Assembly (NCBI GenBank): GCA_003971905.1
Contig: RSEE01000094.1
Span: 62,001-126,000 of the forward strand
DNA length: 64,000 bases
DNA from: Moniliella sp. 'wahieum'
Lineage: Eukaryota; Basidiomycota; Moniliellomycetes; Moniliellales; Moniliellaceae
Direction of reading: 5' to 3'
This document shows positions 22,531-39,876 of the stretch, in pieces. Below the pieces are notes generated by a model that saw only the letters and a program-made list of their open reading frames with translations, was not told the origin of the DNA and made no database searches. Positions within the stretch are counted from its first letter, which is position 1. The number at the start of each line of letters is the position of its first letter. The position numbers were made by a program, and so were the translations under genes.

Positions 22531-24383
22531 TCAGAACCGCAGCGTACCCACGGTGGTAGAGAACGGGACACAATCTCTCACGTTGTCCGTGTTGGTCAAG
22601 ATGGAGACCAATCGTTCCACCCCAATGCCGAACCCGCCGTGAGGCGCAGAGCCGGTGAGACGAAGGTCCGAGTACAGCCCAGCTTGCCGCCGCCCGCGGC
22701 AGCATCGGAAGCCATACCAGCCTTTTCAATCTGGGCTTGCAGGATATCCGGGCGCTCTCACGCAGCGAGCCGCCAGCAAGTTCGCCAAGGGCGGGAATGA
22801 GAAGGTCAAACGCATCAACTGTGGGTCCTTGAGCAGGGGGAGTATCGTCGCGCGCATGTAAAAGGGCTTGATTTGCGCAGGGTAACGGGTGATGAAGATC
22901 GGTCCTTTTCCCACGACAGAGGCGAGCCAGCGTTCATGTTCACTGCCCAGTCCTTCCCCCAAGTAGGCGCCGCCGACCAAACGGTTCTTGCAACAGCGCC
23001 ACGGCATCGGTGTACGACAAGCGCGCCACCGCGTTGGTGCGCTCCACCGACTGGACCTGCTCCAGGGTCAGCTCTGAGGGGCGGAGGGGCTGCGAATCGG
23101 ATTCTTGGTCCTCATGGCCCCGCTCGGCCTCTGTCTTTGGGCTGGTGGTGAACAAGGTCTTGGCTTCCGGCCGGACCTGGCCAGGGGGTCAGGATGGAGG
23201 CTTGGATGGCCGAGCGCACCACGCCTTGTACCACATCCATTACCTCGTCCAGCCGCGTCCCCTCCGGCATCAAGAAACGCCATCTCGCCTCGAGCATGCG
23301 GAACTCGGCCAAGTGACGATTGTTCGCTCCGTTCGGCACGGAAGGAGGAGTTTCCGTCCACACCCGGCCCAAGCCGAGGGCGAGAGCCTCAAGGTGCAGT
23401 TGGCTCGATACTGTTAAGTACGCCGGTTGCCCCCCCCAGAAACGGGTCATGAGACGTTGCTGTTCCTGTGCGGCGGAAAGGGGAGGTGGCGCGCTTGAAG
23501 TTGGCTCGGCCGCAGGTGAGGTTGGAGGCTGGCGATTCGCGCACATCAGTATCACTCATAACTTGAAACACCTCACCTGCCCCCTCACAGTCGGAAGCTG
23601 TAATGACCGGGGCAGTGACATGGACAAAGTCGTGGTCCTGTCCCGGAGGCGGTTAGCATCCTGCTCTACCTCGACTCTTTCTCGTTGCCCTAGCAGGAAG
23701 GCCATACGTACCCGGAACCATTGGGCTACAGCGCCATCGATCCTGTCGCGGTCCGAGCACAGCCGCATCTCTGCCCCGGCGGAAGCGGAGGTGGGCATGT
23801 TCGCGTGCGGTTTCCAAGAGCGCATCGGGCGTAGCAAGAGGATTGGCTGGTGCATTACCCGGTGCAATCTTCTTGACGTGCTGGACCTGCAATTCCAGTT
23901 CGCCCGGCTGGCCGTCCGGCCCCGACTGGGCGCCAACTGCCCCACCACTTCCACCGATGCACCCGTGTCGATCTTGGCGTCGCGCACGGCATTGGCCAGA
24001 TCGCCACGCGCGACGGCCTGGAGAAAAGGCGCGCCAGCAGGCAGACTCCCATCGGTGAGGGTGAGGAAGACGACGTTCTTGTGGTCCCGGATGTGGCGCA
24101 CCCAAGCACGGATGTGGTGATGCGCGTCGGACAGGTGCATCCGTTTGCACGGTCTGGGCAGCGAGCAGGGCACGCAGCGTGGGCCGAGGCGTGGGCAAGC
24201 GGCTGCTTGCGGAGGGGGGGACGGCATGGCAGGCCGAAGCGGTCGAGAGCGCTCGCAGGAGGGGTGGATGGGCCGGTACCGATGGCGAGAGGGCCGATGG
24301 ATACGGCCGATGGAGAGACGGCCGATGGAGAGACGCCCATGCTGCGATGGGCAGCGGGCGCCGGACTGGCAGCAGACCCGCAT
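22531..24383 (-). CDS. Asparaginyl-tRNA synthetase, organellar (bacterial-like) type
   Basis: Class II synthetase that charges tRNA-Asn. The N-terminal part has the anticodon-binding OB fold ([19 protein letters not shown]). The catalytic part follows with [47 protein letters not shown] and [14 protein letters not shown]. It ends DNVRDCVPF, the counterpart of the bacterial/mitochondrial IPFPRTPG ending, at the stop complementary to 22531-22533. ATG 24383 opens an arginine- and serine-rich leader running in frame into the OB fold, which suits a mitochondrial presequence; ATG 24227 is the alternative. The gene is convergent with TRP5, stops 148 bp apart. Several one-base frame steps and possibly an intron near 23550 interrupt the reading. 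Mitochondrial location is inferred from the leader and the bacterial-type ending. Confidence 0.75.
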
Positions 24384-29216
<4,833 letters not shown>

Positions 29217-30152
29217 TCCTTTCTCCTCGTTGCCCTCGCTTTATCATCTCCTCGCCTGTCCACATTCGTCCATTCCCAGACTCCGACCCCAACACGGCCT
29301 CAGTCCCCCCCCCCCCCCCCCTGCTCTGCTTCTCTTTTGCTGTTCATTCCCTCCTCCTTACCTCACCCTCCCCACCTTTACCACCCACTTCTCCCTTCAT
29401 TCCTTTCATGCTCTCACTATACCCCCTCCCCCCTCCCCCTTCTCCCTCCCCCGCCCTTCATTGGGAAGGGTCCCCTCGCTTGCAGGACTTGTGCGCCGTC
29501 CCCTTCCATATGTCCCTCTTGGTGGTTCCCCCCCGTCTCGTAGGCTTCCTCCAATCCTCATCTTACCTCTTGGGCCGTGTGGTTGTGACCACCCTCTCCG
29601 GTTGACTGTGGGTCGGGTCTACTGCGACGTCGTACAGGGACACGAGAAGCAGCAAGGACACTGGTGTATCGAATATGAATAACACCATTAATTAATCACC
29701 TACTGTGCATCCCATGTCACGCGACACGCGTCACGCATTACGCCTTTCCGTGAGCGCTTGAGCAGCCCCATCATCAGCATACCGCCTACACTGACGCTGC
29801 GCTTCGCTGTGGACAGGCGGAACGAGCCCGGCGGGAGGGAGGGTTACATACCTTTAAGTCCTTCGCATACCACAAGTCGATGGCACCGCATATGTACCCT
29901 TCATTGCCTGTGCCGGCACCGCTGTGGGCGCTGCCGCCCGGGCCGCCCCGCTCCCCGCTTCGCCCCTTGATTGAATATTGACAGGATACTAGTCCTGGTC
30001 CGTAATAGACTCTTCAAAAGCTCAAGAGTATAATGATGATCAATGATGATGTCGATGATGATATACATGGCGAAGTATAGCGACCACAGTCTCATTCAAC
30101 CGCAGTCTGGACGGATCAGATCGAGGACTGCGTTGCTGAAATCAGCGTCGGA
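29217..30152. other. Intergenic, pyrimidine-rich then AT-richer
   Basis: The 3' side of the kinase gene contains a run of 17 C at 29305-29321 and a CCCTCC-rich tract to about 29460. No gene recognised. The stretch 29980-30070 is rich in ATGATGAT. Confidence 0.45.
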
Positions 30153-33100
30153 ATGACTGATGAGAGCGTGCTCAGCGACGCGGCAAAGGTCTTGGCAAAC
30201 AGCCGTTATGTGGATGATGTCCGCTTTCTAGAAGGTGGATGTCAGGAGGTTGTCGCTTGGCTGACATGTGAGACTGGCTCCACGAGTCCTCGCTGCAACA
30301 CCTCGTCCGAGGAGAGCAAGATACAAACAAGTGCATGCCCATTTATTCGTTACGTGGGACAGCGTAGTCAGATCTCAGAGCAGGTGCACACACACAGTGA
30401 TCTCGTTCTGGGGAAAGGCATGGGGCGAGTGTACCGAGGTGATCGATAGCCAGGGTTTTACTCCGCACTATAACATGGATTGCCTCTCGCATGCTCACAT
30501 TTGCTCTGTCGCCCTCTCCTTCCTGCTTCCTTTCCTTCGCCACCATCCGAGCCAAGCGCCTTCCTAAGCACTGCAGATGGCTTTACTGAGGGTCTGCAGT
30601 CTCAAGGGAGCGTCGACGGCCCTGGGACCAGCTCTACCAGCGCCCCCAACACCACCTCAATCACTACCATTACCTCACCAGCAACCTCGCGCTACTCCAA
30701 AGTTCTAGTTGGCACGCCGGCTGTTCGCTCGGGCAGCTGAAGGAGCTCAATGCAATTCACGGAGAACGATGGAGGATGTTCCCTTTCTACCCAAGACGAA
30801 GACCAGGCCTTCCCCACTCCCGTCTCGACCGCGGCCTTGCGCCGATGGAAGTCTACGGCACTGCTTGACGAAGAACGGATCAGTCGGTACCCATTCCCAA
30901 GCAACACGTACCCCCATTGAGCATGCTACCTGCTTTGGTATGCGACATGACTGCCTTTATTCGACCCACTTCAGCGTGAGAATGTGGCGGTACTGTTTGA
31001 CCCCAAAGCAACGGGTAGGGCAGAGATGATGGCTCTTGCATATCTTCTCACGCGGCCTGACCTTTCAGCTGAGATTCGATCGCTCAACTTCCCACCCTTC
31101 CCTCCACTTCAGGGAGAGGAAGCGATGCTGGAACCAATTGGCTCGTCGGGTGTTGAATGTAAGGAGGAAGCGCCCCCGCTCCGTAACACACCACCTGTTT
31201 TAAAGAGGAGACATCCCTTCCCCGTGCTAAACACCGCGGCCGCTCCACCTCCAGTCCAAACATAACAACGACTTGCCATCCTCCGCCTTCCAACAACCCC
31301 CCCATCAACAGTACACTCGGACGACCATTGCTCCTTCCCATCGGCGATCGTCCCTGGCAAGCGCACCCACCCTCAGCATTTGCAAGGTTCTCGCTCCAAA
31401 ATGGAACAGGCCGACACCACGCCAACAGCTCCGCTCCTTGCTTGTCCTCCAATGAACCAGATACAGCACTGTACCGACATCGGTGTCTTCCAGCCGCAGT
31501 CGAACACCCCGGACGCTGACGCCCAAGCCCATCTACAGCAAGTGCTTGATTTCTATACCGAGCAGACTCGGCTTCCCCTTCCAGGGCCAGGACAGTTCGG
31601 CATCACCGTTTGTCTTCCCTAACCACCAAACGAGCACGAGACTGGGCCCGGGCCTCTAGTCGAGCTCTGGAATCTGCTTACCCATCAGGGATGCCTTGGC
31701 CCACTTGGAGCAAATTCAAGTTTCCTCGTTCTGAAGCTTGGCCCATGCCCTTCTCCCGCTCCAAGAGTACTGATCTGGAACGAGAGAGGGTCACATCCAA
31801 CCTCTCCGATATGGATCACGGTGATCGCAGCCTTCACTTTTGGAGTAGGCCTTTGACCTCCCGCAGCATTGGTTCTCCTACACCCGGCACGCCCCCCCCA
31901 CTTCCCCGGGGAAGACGCGCCCATCTACAACGCTCGCCACCATTCGATCAACGCTGACGAGTGGTGGGAGCGGGCTGGGATGGAACCCGTGTCAAACGAA
32001 GAAGAAGTCATGTGGGAGGGAGGTGATTCGAGCCGGCATGAGCATACGAACCAAGAAGGGTCCTGGCACTGCGTTTGACAATTTCGACTCCCCGTGCGCT
32101 GGGACCCTCATCCTTTTATCCCGCCCCCTCAAAGGCGTTCCTTGGGCGAAGCAAGTCTAGAGGTTTACTCCCATGGCTTCAGCTCACACAACTCGTACCA
32201 TGACGGGTGCCGGATTAAGGGACCAAGTGATGGATAGAAACGAAGCGATGGAGGAGGAAGCTGATAACCCCCTATTTCGCTCTTTCTCTGTCCCGGCCCC
32301 CAAAGCCATTCGCAGCAACGGTCATCTGTCAGCTGGGGATCGACCAACGATCCCAACGATCCCCACTATAATGATTTCTGTGATGGCCCTTCCACTAGTG
32401 CCGCAAGCAAGGCTGGGGAGAAGTATGGGCAGTTGTCTCCCTCCCGCCTTCGTTGGCTGAGGTATTGGTCGAGGGTACTCGGCGGAACCGACCCACGTAT
32501 GGGAGTTCGATCGGTTCCCGTCGCACCCAAGAGGAAAGTGCATCTGACTCGCATCACCCTCGAGTGGAAAGCCCAAGCTCCGAGTTCGAACCCCAAATCG
32601 AAGGGAGCTACCCACTTGATAGAACAGGGTCGCCTGGCACCTTTCTTTGGCTTAAAGAGGAAAGTAAGAGTAAGGCCCAGAACATTTTGTCTTCAGGATC
32701 GCTGGGCGTTGCAAGGGCCAAGGTTAACCGGGTGAAGGAGGAGCTCCATCAGCGCATCAACTTCAACTTCAGTCCTCGAGCCAATAATGGATTCGTTCCA
32801 GGGCACGCCTGAGTATGCGGTCATCGGTTGCCAGTGGGGACATCAATCGTCCAAAACCGAAGCCCTCTGTTGCGGGCGCGTTGATGGTGGCTACAACGCC
32901 TGCTTCTCTGGCGGGTGCATCGGCAGCGGCAACCATTGCTGCAGCATCGGCCAATGTCACGGCAAGTGGAACTACTACGATGTCACGTCCGCACCTCCCC
33001 ACTGTGCAATTGGGTCGTTACGACGATTCCGTCTCAGGGATGCTGGAGAGATGGGCGAAGTGCCCGCCAACGGCACCAAACTGGGGGGACTTTTTCCCGG

Positions 33101-33785
33101 GGGATGCATCCTATGATTTGGAGCTCCGCATGCCCCGTATGTTGGACGATTTATTGGTGGCCGAGGCCGAGGGAGGGACAGAGGCCCCAGACGATGGTTC
33201 AGCCTCGCACACTGAAATGCCACCACAAGAAACTTTGGCAGGATTGCGCTCCAAGATGGCATCGAAAAACACCATGGGAATCAATGTTGATGCCGAGGCC
33301 GAGACTACTCGGCAGTTTCATTGGTCTACAACGGCAGACGGGAAGGGAGAGATGGCTATCAATTGGTGCACTGAATGACATTCCCACCTCAGAAGCCGAG
33401 ATGCTCACTTCATCTGAAGGAACTGTCTCATCTCCCACCCCCGCTCTTCGGTGGTGAGGCAAGAAATTACCAGTGGCCTTCCCCACTTCGAGTTGGATTC
33501 GGAAAGGAAGTGTGCATCAAACTAACCCTTCCTAGAAGCGAAAGGACATCCCCCACCTGCCCCCCCTCATTACCCCCGTACAGGAGGCATGGGCTTGGAT
33601 CATACCCTGCTTTGAAGAAGCATACCCTATCACAACGGCACAGAAGGTTACGACACTTCGCTTGTCCCCACGAGATTGATTCCCCAGGGAGACCGCTGCC
33701 GTCTGATTTGCTTGCTGTCGAGGTGCAATGGTCTGCTGCCTCTTCGGATGTACCGATCAACCTGGACGAAGTGCCCATGCTTTGA
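30153..33785 (+). CDS. Large unrecognised gene (frame-interrupted), Ser/Pro-rich
   Basis: I do not recognise this protein. A + strand coding region is suggested by several stretches that look conserved in composition: FIRPTS-ENVAVLFDPKATG with AEMMALAYLLTRPDL (30950-31070), NADEWWERAGMEP near 31945, and KCPPTAPNWGDFFPGD within a clean 187-codon frame at 32815-33378. They lie in different frames, so several one-base steps or introns must intervene. ATG 30153 is one possible start, but the segment to about 30560 may be a separate exon or gene, since 30480-30575 looks intron-like. Between the ordered segments the chain is rich in Ser, Pro and charged residues, as in a large regulatory scaffold. 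The end at 33785 is uncertain. Confidence is mainly that something is coded here. Confidence 0.4.
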
Positions 33786-34242
33786 TCCACCCCTACCCGT
33801 GAGACTGCTGACGATGGCGCTTTGACGCGTTTTTGACGACACATTGAAACGACATCGTACACGAATAGACACTTTACGACTCAAAGAGAACCTTTTCAGC
33901 AACGCCCCCCCCTCCTCATTCTCTGACTTTTGGACATTGACCCCGGGAACGACACTGGGCGCATTTCCTCCAACTAAAAACGGATAGTACACTACAATGG
34001 ACCTGTCTTTTGGATACTTTTTGCATTCCTTATTCAATGTGTGTACGCTAATAACAGTACAGCATGAGCAGAACAAGAGCATAATTATGCACGTAGATAA
34101 TAACGTATAGGAACAGTTGAGGCTGATCACAAAAGAAAGCTGTCTACGCATGGACCGGATTGCTTGGCCTCTGTTGGCTACAGCCTGTTACCACATTTTG
34201 GCGGTACCAAGCCAACTCTGGCATTCTAGTCAGTACTTGTAG
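33786..34242. other. Intergenic
   Basis: AT-richer DNA between the stop of the large unrecognised gene and the end of the oligoribonuclease gene. Nothing further seen. Confidence 0.5.
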
Positions 34243-34999
34243 TTAGATCCGTACAGATGAGTAGAACATACGATTAATCGAATCCTGAATGTCGGGCAGG
34301 GCGCGGTGGATACCTCTTTTGGAGCGGGTCTGGTCGAAAGCTTCGAGCTCGGAAGGGTACCAGCGCCGAGTTAACTCATAGACCGAAGAGACGTCAACGA
34401 TGCGATAGTGCAAATAGTCAACCACCTGTGTGTGTTCCTCATAAATTAGTACTGAGCTAACGAAAAGATGGGCACAAAGACACACTGAAGGGAAAAGACG
34501 CATCATGAAGAACTTGTCCATGTGAACGGAATTGCCGGCGAGGGGGGCGGTGCGAGCTTCCTCAACCCGCTCTTGTATGTACTGAAGAATGTAACGCTGT
34601 GCTTGATCCAGAGTTACTGACGTGCAGGATCGAGACATGCACTGATCAAGCCCGACTCGCCATGGGTGGTTTGGCACCACGATCCATGGCGTCTAGCTGG
34701 GCCTTGTCGGTGAGGATAGTGTAGGTAACTCCACCGTCCATGGGCTTGAGGTTTCCATCGGTTATAATGACGGCGATCTCGATAATTGTATCGTTAAATA
34801 CGTCAAGTCCTGTCATCCTGGCCACGCGCAGTTTAGTGGAGGCGTCTGGGTCGTTGGGACGGAAGGGGGTCAGAAGAGGAGACACTCGCAGTCGATCCAT
34901 ACCAACGGCGAGTCACTGCTTTGGAGGGCGGGGCGGGTTGGGGGAGGGGGGCTCTGATTCGTGTGGGCCTCTGCCGGGGGATGGTCCGGGTGCTCCCAT
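34243..34999 (-). CDS. Oligoribonuclease (REX2/REXO2), DEDDh 3'-5' exonuclease
   Basis: Degrades very short RNAs left by other nucleases, typically in mitochondria. On the minus strand SPLVWIDCE joins MTGLDVFNDTIIEIA across a 68-nt intron (34885-34818, GTGTCT...CAG), so the splice falls inside the codon of the second catalytic acidic residue. Then follow THGESGL, LLAGNSVHMDKFFM, a second intron (34485-34426, GTGTGT...ACAG) joining MRLFPS to VVDYLHYRIVDVSS, then ELTRRWYP and HRALPDIQDS, the DEDDh histidine and aspartate. The stop is at 34243-34245. The start is uncertain: ATG 34999 reaches the first exon only with a one-base step in a C-rich stretch. Two other small steps lie near 34670 and 34640. 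Confidence 0.85.
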
Positions 35000-35177
35000 C
35001 TGTCCCGTGATTAATGATTCGCGATCGAGTGGAAACGGTGGTGGAGGGTACCAACTCGAGGACGGGCAATGGCACTGTGGGTCTGGGCCGACCAAAATCC
35101 ATCATGCGTCCACGTTGAACTCACTCAACGTTCCACAGTGAACTATTTTTACTAAGTAGATTTCCCCTGTCTCAGTT

Positions 35178-35207
35178 GATGTGATGCGTGATGCATGATG
35201 CATGATG
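35178..35207. repeat. ATGCAT heptad array
   Basis: GATGCGT/GATGCAT units, about three copies, in the intergenic DNA between REX2 and RPB7. Confidence 0.75.
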
Positions 35208-35625
35208 GGAGTAATTTTAGGTGTTAGGGTTTGCCAACGATGTCAAAAAATACTGCAAAGTGACAAAACGCATAAGCCCATGGCACGTGACAAAGCGATC
35301 ACCGACCCATGATCGATGATTCAGGGTTGGACATCTTCTCTGCGTCTGCTAGCCGATGCGTGACGGAACAAGAATTCCGCTGCCTGGAGGGCGGTTTCAT
35401 GTTTCAAACTGCGGCGTTGCCTGAGACCATTCCGCCCAGCGGAATAGCTCAATCCGTTTACCACGCGAGGACACGACGAGCAACCATCACCACCTCTCCT
35501 TTCTCGCGTGTGCTACTACACCCGCCTCCCTGACGGCGCGAGGGCAGCGCTTGACCCCCTGACTGTACCCCCCCCACACACATTAGGTGCTGGTGTTGGA
35601 AGAGCCATTGGCGCTGTGGCCCAGG

Positions 35626-36186
35626 ATGTTTTTCTCAAGGACCTGACCCACACCATCAACCTTCACCCCTTCTTTGGCCCCGCTATGGTCAAGTTCCTCG
35701 AGGCCAAGCTCAGGGATGACGTTGAGGGGACGTGCACAGGGCGATACGGATACATTATTTCTGTTATCCGTGTCACGTCTATCGGCGACGGCACCGTCCT
35801 GCCCGGTTCGGGCCTGGCGGAGTTCAAGTCGACATACAGTGCCATCGTCATGAAGCCTTTCAAAGGTGAGGTCGTCGATGCCATGGTCACGTCAGTTAAC
35901 AAAATGGGATTTTTTGCTTCGGTTGGCCCGATGACTATCTTTGTCTCCACCCATCTTCTTCCGGTGGAGTACAAGTTCATGCAAAACTCGAATCCTCCCG
36001 AATTTGCTTCGACCGAGGCTTCCATCACTCCTGGCTCTAAGGTTCGCCTGCGTATTCTCGGTCTTCGGGCCGAGGCGAGCGAAATTGTACGTGATGAATC
36101 CTGCTTGAAATGCTCTTCTCACAACTTCCTGGTGCCAGTTTGCCATTGGAACGATGAAAGAGGACTTTTTGGGACCAACCGAGTAA
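35626..36186 (+). CDS. RNA polymerase II subunit RPB7
   Basis: RPB7 pairs with RPB4 to form the stalk of RNA polymerase II and contacts emerging RNA. The tip and OB domains are evident: FLKDLTHTINLHPFFGP, LRDDVEGTCTGRYGYI, VMKPFKGEVVDAMV, VGPMTIFVS and NSNPPEF. A 52-nt intron (36087-36138, GTACGT...CAG) joins RAEASEI to FAIGTMKEDFLGP, the conserved C-terminus, and the stop is TAA 36184-36186. About 169 aa, matching the family. The expected start MFFLKDL lies at ATG 35626, but the T-run after it holds five T where six would keep frame. The upstream frame is open, so an unspliced reading would wrongly extend the N-terminus. Confidence 0.92.
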
Positions 36187-36965
36187 GGACGAGAACATGG
36201 ACCACTTTGTGGCAATCAGGGGGGGTCGAGACTCTACGTCCCAAAAAAGTGAGCCGGGAGGGCTGGCTCTGCCACCTCGATTGGTTGTCGCTTGCATACC
36301 ACGTCCCCTCGCTGCCGTGTTCCATGCCTCTGCGTCCCTTGCTCCCTATCGTACGTTACCGCATACCGCTCTCATTCGTATTTTTATAGCGTTCTCTAAA
36401 TAACACACATACGTAGAAATACATTTAGTAGGGAGGGTCTTGAATAGGAAAGAGCGAGACGCCGAATTCCTGTAAACACCAGATGTTGCATGTTGCAAGA
36501 TGCAAGAGACAATCCACTAGGGGAAATGAGGCCAAGCGAACAGGCAAGTCAATAATATCACTCCAGGTCGCATATTCAATGAATCTACACTTGCGAGGTA
36601 GGCAATAATCAACGCCCCAGTCCCAAAAACGCGCAGATCACCTACTCCCTCTCATCAGCAACGCCTATGACGCAACGCTTATGACAGATCCGAGTCATTT
36701 TGGGGTTCTGGGGCGGTAGAACAGGCACAGAAGAGATGAGCGCGAAGGATGAAATCCTTTTCTGCCCCATATGCATACGGGTCATAGAGCTATATCGCAA
36801 TATTGTTGTACAGTGTAGAACAGTGCTCCCGGCAATGAGGCTCCCTCAGAGGCTGACGTCTGTCTTGTGATAGCCAGGCCGTCCAACTCTCAAAGTGTAA
36901 ACGGCCACCTTGCCGGTAAGCCGCACCGCCATAAGGAAAGAATTATCACGCAGGTAATGTGCCAG
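36187..36965. other. Intergenic
   Basis: No gene recognised between RPB7 and the end of the dehydrogenase gene. Confidence 0.5.
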
Positions 36966-38209
36966 TCAATCAGTGCTCAGTAAGTACTCACTACTGTCCA
37001 GTGGAAACCACTTGCTGAGCGCGGCAAAAATAGGCGCCCTCTGCTCTTTCGAGGCCACGTTAGGGGAGATGGCAACCGGCTTCAGGGTATTGCTGAACAA
37101 ATTGGCCACCCCTTCTTTGCGGGGATCCTCTCCGCCGGGTAGCGGCGCAGGATTGGCTGCTACCCAAAATGGAACTTCGGCGTAACCCCCGGGCCCGGTT
37201 TTTGCGCCACGTATGGTATCAGCATTGACAGCCAACTGGCACCAGGAAACCCGGAAGATTGCAACGCGTTGGTGGCAACGAAGCCTGGAAATAGGTGAGA
37301 AATACGCAGGTTGGGATGCTGCTCAGCCAGGGTCTGTCGTCCACAAATGGAACTGTCAGTCATTGATTCCAGCAATGTGGCACAAGTTTAGGGAAAGGGA
37401 AACGGACTTGGGTGAAGGCATCAATGACGGCAGAGTCGCGTGCACCGCGAGAAGGAGCACCCAGATGCCCTTATACACGCGCCCTGCACTGGTAGCCTTC
37501 GAAAGGTCCAAGTCATTTGGGTCGAGCAGCTTGGTTCCGCCTGCCCGGGAGCAGCGATGCTCGTGATACTGCGCTGGACCAAACCACGTTGCGACAAGAG
37601 ATAGGCAAAGCCGAACCGGCTTAAATCCTGGACGCAAAACGCGCGATCTAAGCCGGTTGAAGTGGTCAAGTCAAGGGCTTTGAGAGGTGGGCCCCCTTGG
37701 GTGAGTACGACATGATCCACTCCTTGACCCTTTGTCTCAGAGGCGATCTTGTCCACCACAGCCTGCACCTCCTTGGGCTCTGCCAAGTCGGCCAAGATAT
37801 ACGCATGCCCGTTGCCCTTTCTCCAGAGATGTTGCTTGAGCTTTTCAATAACTTGGGATGCAGCTTCCTGCGACCTCCCGACAACGAGAACGCTTGCTCC
37901 GGCTTGGGCAAAGCGCAAAGCAACACCGGCACCAATACCGCGTGTGCCGCCGGCGACGAGAACCTTCTGACCATCAAGGTCAACGGGGTGGTTGACGTTG
38001 GCAAGTTTGTTTAGGAAAGCCATTGTTGATACGGCAGAAACACCAACGCCACAGAAGGAGAACGTGTCAAATCTGCGTTGGCACGTTGGAAATGGTGGGT
38101 TGGCCGATGGCGATGGGTGGTAGGCAGATGCAACACTCCGCGTGCGTAATTTTGTACCTGTGGGCAGGAGGCCCGTGCCCCGCCTAATCGCTCGGCACAA
38201 TTGCATCAT
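36966..38209 (-). CDS. Short-chain dehydrogenase/reductase, possibly mitochondrial
   Basis: NAD(P)-dependent oxidoreductase of the classical Rossmann type. The cofactor motif is VLVAGGTRGIGAGVALRFA, followed by SVLVVGRS, ILADLAEPKEVQ and VVLTQGG. A 74-nt intron (37407-37334, GTCCGT...ACAG) joins DSAVIDAFTQ to TLAEQHPNLRISHLFPG. The C-terminal part continues through SMLIPYVAQ and YAEVPFWVAANP to a stop at 36966. The start may be ATG 38209, giving a basic leader (CRAIRRGTGLLPTGTKLRTR) like a mitochondrial presequence, or ATG 38023 (MAFLNKLANV). A typical YxxxK catalytic motif is not obvious; SAGRVYKGIW is the nearest candidate. Several frame steps occur between 37600 and 37200. Substrate cannot be inferred. 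Confidence 0.75.
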
Positions 38210-38432
38210 CGTCTCCAACAGCCGCCTCCTTTTTCTACTACTGTGGCGGAGTTAGGAGTCAAAAATCAGGCTGAGTCCCCACTGCCAATCGTTCCACACC
38301 CTACTCGAATGATTCCCTCGAATACTAAAAAACCAATACTACTTCCATGCGAAGACAGCACTTTATCATATAAAATCAAATCAATGCAAGAACCCAGAGA
38401 GAGGATGGCGATGGAGGCAAACGATAATCTCA

Positions 38433-39876
38433 TCAAGCTTTCTTGCCCTTCTTCCCCTTTCCCTTAGTCTTCGCCTTGGGTGCCTCAGTCGAGACAGCTG
38501 CCTCGACAACTTTCTTTCCCTTGCCTTCCTTCTTGTTCGACTTGGGGCGGTGGAGGGGAGGGCGACCTCACCTCGGCCTTGCTTTTCTGGACAAGGTGTT
38601 GTCCGCATCATTCTCCGCATCGGCCGTCTCCGCAGACCCAACTTCTTCGATTGGGTGGTAGCCGTCTCCTCCCCAACCGCTGCGTCCTTAGCCTTACGCG
38701 TCTTCTTGCTCTCCTTCTCGGGCTTCGTCGCGTCGTCTGTGTCCTCAGCGCGCGCTTGCGTTTCGGCGCAAGCAACTCAGGAGCGAAGTCGGGGTTACCA
38801 ATCTCTTCAGCAGCCTTCATCAGGATCAGCAGTCTGGGTCTGGGCCCACTTCGATGCGCGAGCTTCCGCCTGATCCCGGGTCTTCTCCAGTTCGGTCTCC
38901 TTTGGTTCCAGCGTGACAGATCTTGCGTTGCTTGCTCCTTCTTTCCATCCTTGCTCTTGTCGTCTGCAGGAGGGGCACTGAGGAAGCAGTTCCACACTGG
39001 GAGTGATGCCGACCGAGCCAGCTTGACATCCAGAGCCTGAATGTTGGACCAACCACCAGGCAGATGCTCGACAAGTGCAGGAAGCGCCGTCCGCAAGTTT
39101 TCGGTCAATTGTTCCGGCGTGTGGGCACGCAAGTGACCGATGCGGAGCGCCACGTTGACACCGCGAGCGGGAATGTAAGCGGTGCAACCGATTGCAGCCT
39201 CAATAGTGGACTTGATCTTCTCCGGGTCGCGCAGATTAAGCAGGAGCGGCTGCTTTTTCGAATCAAAAAACTTGGAACCAAGCAAGCGAGGAAGGATCGG
39301 GGTCAAACGGTCATCGGCCAAAAAGAGGTCGTAGTCGTTCATCAGTTGGCGCCGGGCATCAAACGCCTTGAACTTGCCTTCCAGCTTCGTCACGCCCACC
39401 ACACGGTCCACAGACGTGACCCCGCGCTCGGCAAGCGTATCCTTCCACCACCGCTGAGGGTCGGGCGTAAGAAGCAGACGGTGCGTTTGCCTGGGCCGGA
39501 ACCCGTGAGTGGGTGGGCAAGCGGGATGCGATAGGGTTTGAGCCGCTTCTCGGTACCGCCCTCCTTGAGGGTGACGTTGACAAAGACCGACAGTTTCTTG
39601 TCCGACACGTCTCCATCGCGGAGTTCTTCGGCCGTCTGTGGGCCTCCCGCCAGAAGGTCGTTGGGGCCATCACCCTCAGACATGGTCTTGATCTGGTATG
39701 CGAGCAAAGCCGAAAACGCCTTGGTCGCCTGGCGCCACTCACTGGCCCGCAATCAGCTCCTCCTGTTTCGCGGGGGGAGTAGTCTTCGCGGGAGAAGGAG
39801 CAGACGCGGCTGACGGCTGAGCCTTTTTGTCGGCAGCCTTCTTGGCGGCCTTTTTGGTTTTGGGGGCAGGCGGCAT
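38433..39876 (-). CDS. Ribosomal L1-domain protein (CIC1/UTP30/RSL1D1 type)
   Basis: Nucleolar ribosome-biogenesis factor with an L1-like fold. It starts at ATG 39876 with a Lys/Ala-rich tail (PKTKKAAKKAADKKAQ), then LLAYQIKTM, DGPNDLLAGG, LSVFVNVTLKEGG and KPYRIPLAHP. The diagnostic L1 core follows: FDARRQLMNDYDLFLADDR, ILPRLLGSKFF and KKQPLLLNL. The C-terminus is Lys-rich (KGKGKKGKKA) and stops at 38433-38435. Frame steps lie near 39750, 39450 and several places after 38950. I cannot tell CIC1 from UTP30 by eye. Confidence 0.8.

Noticed and set aside
32560-32600. B-box-like GAGTTCGAACCCC
   Set aside because: Lies in a probable coding region and has no T-stem pairing or upstream A box.
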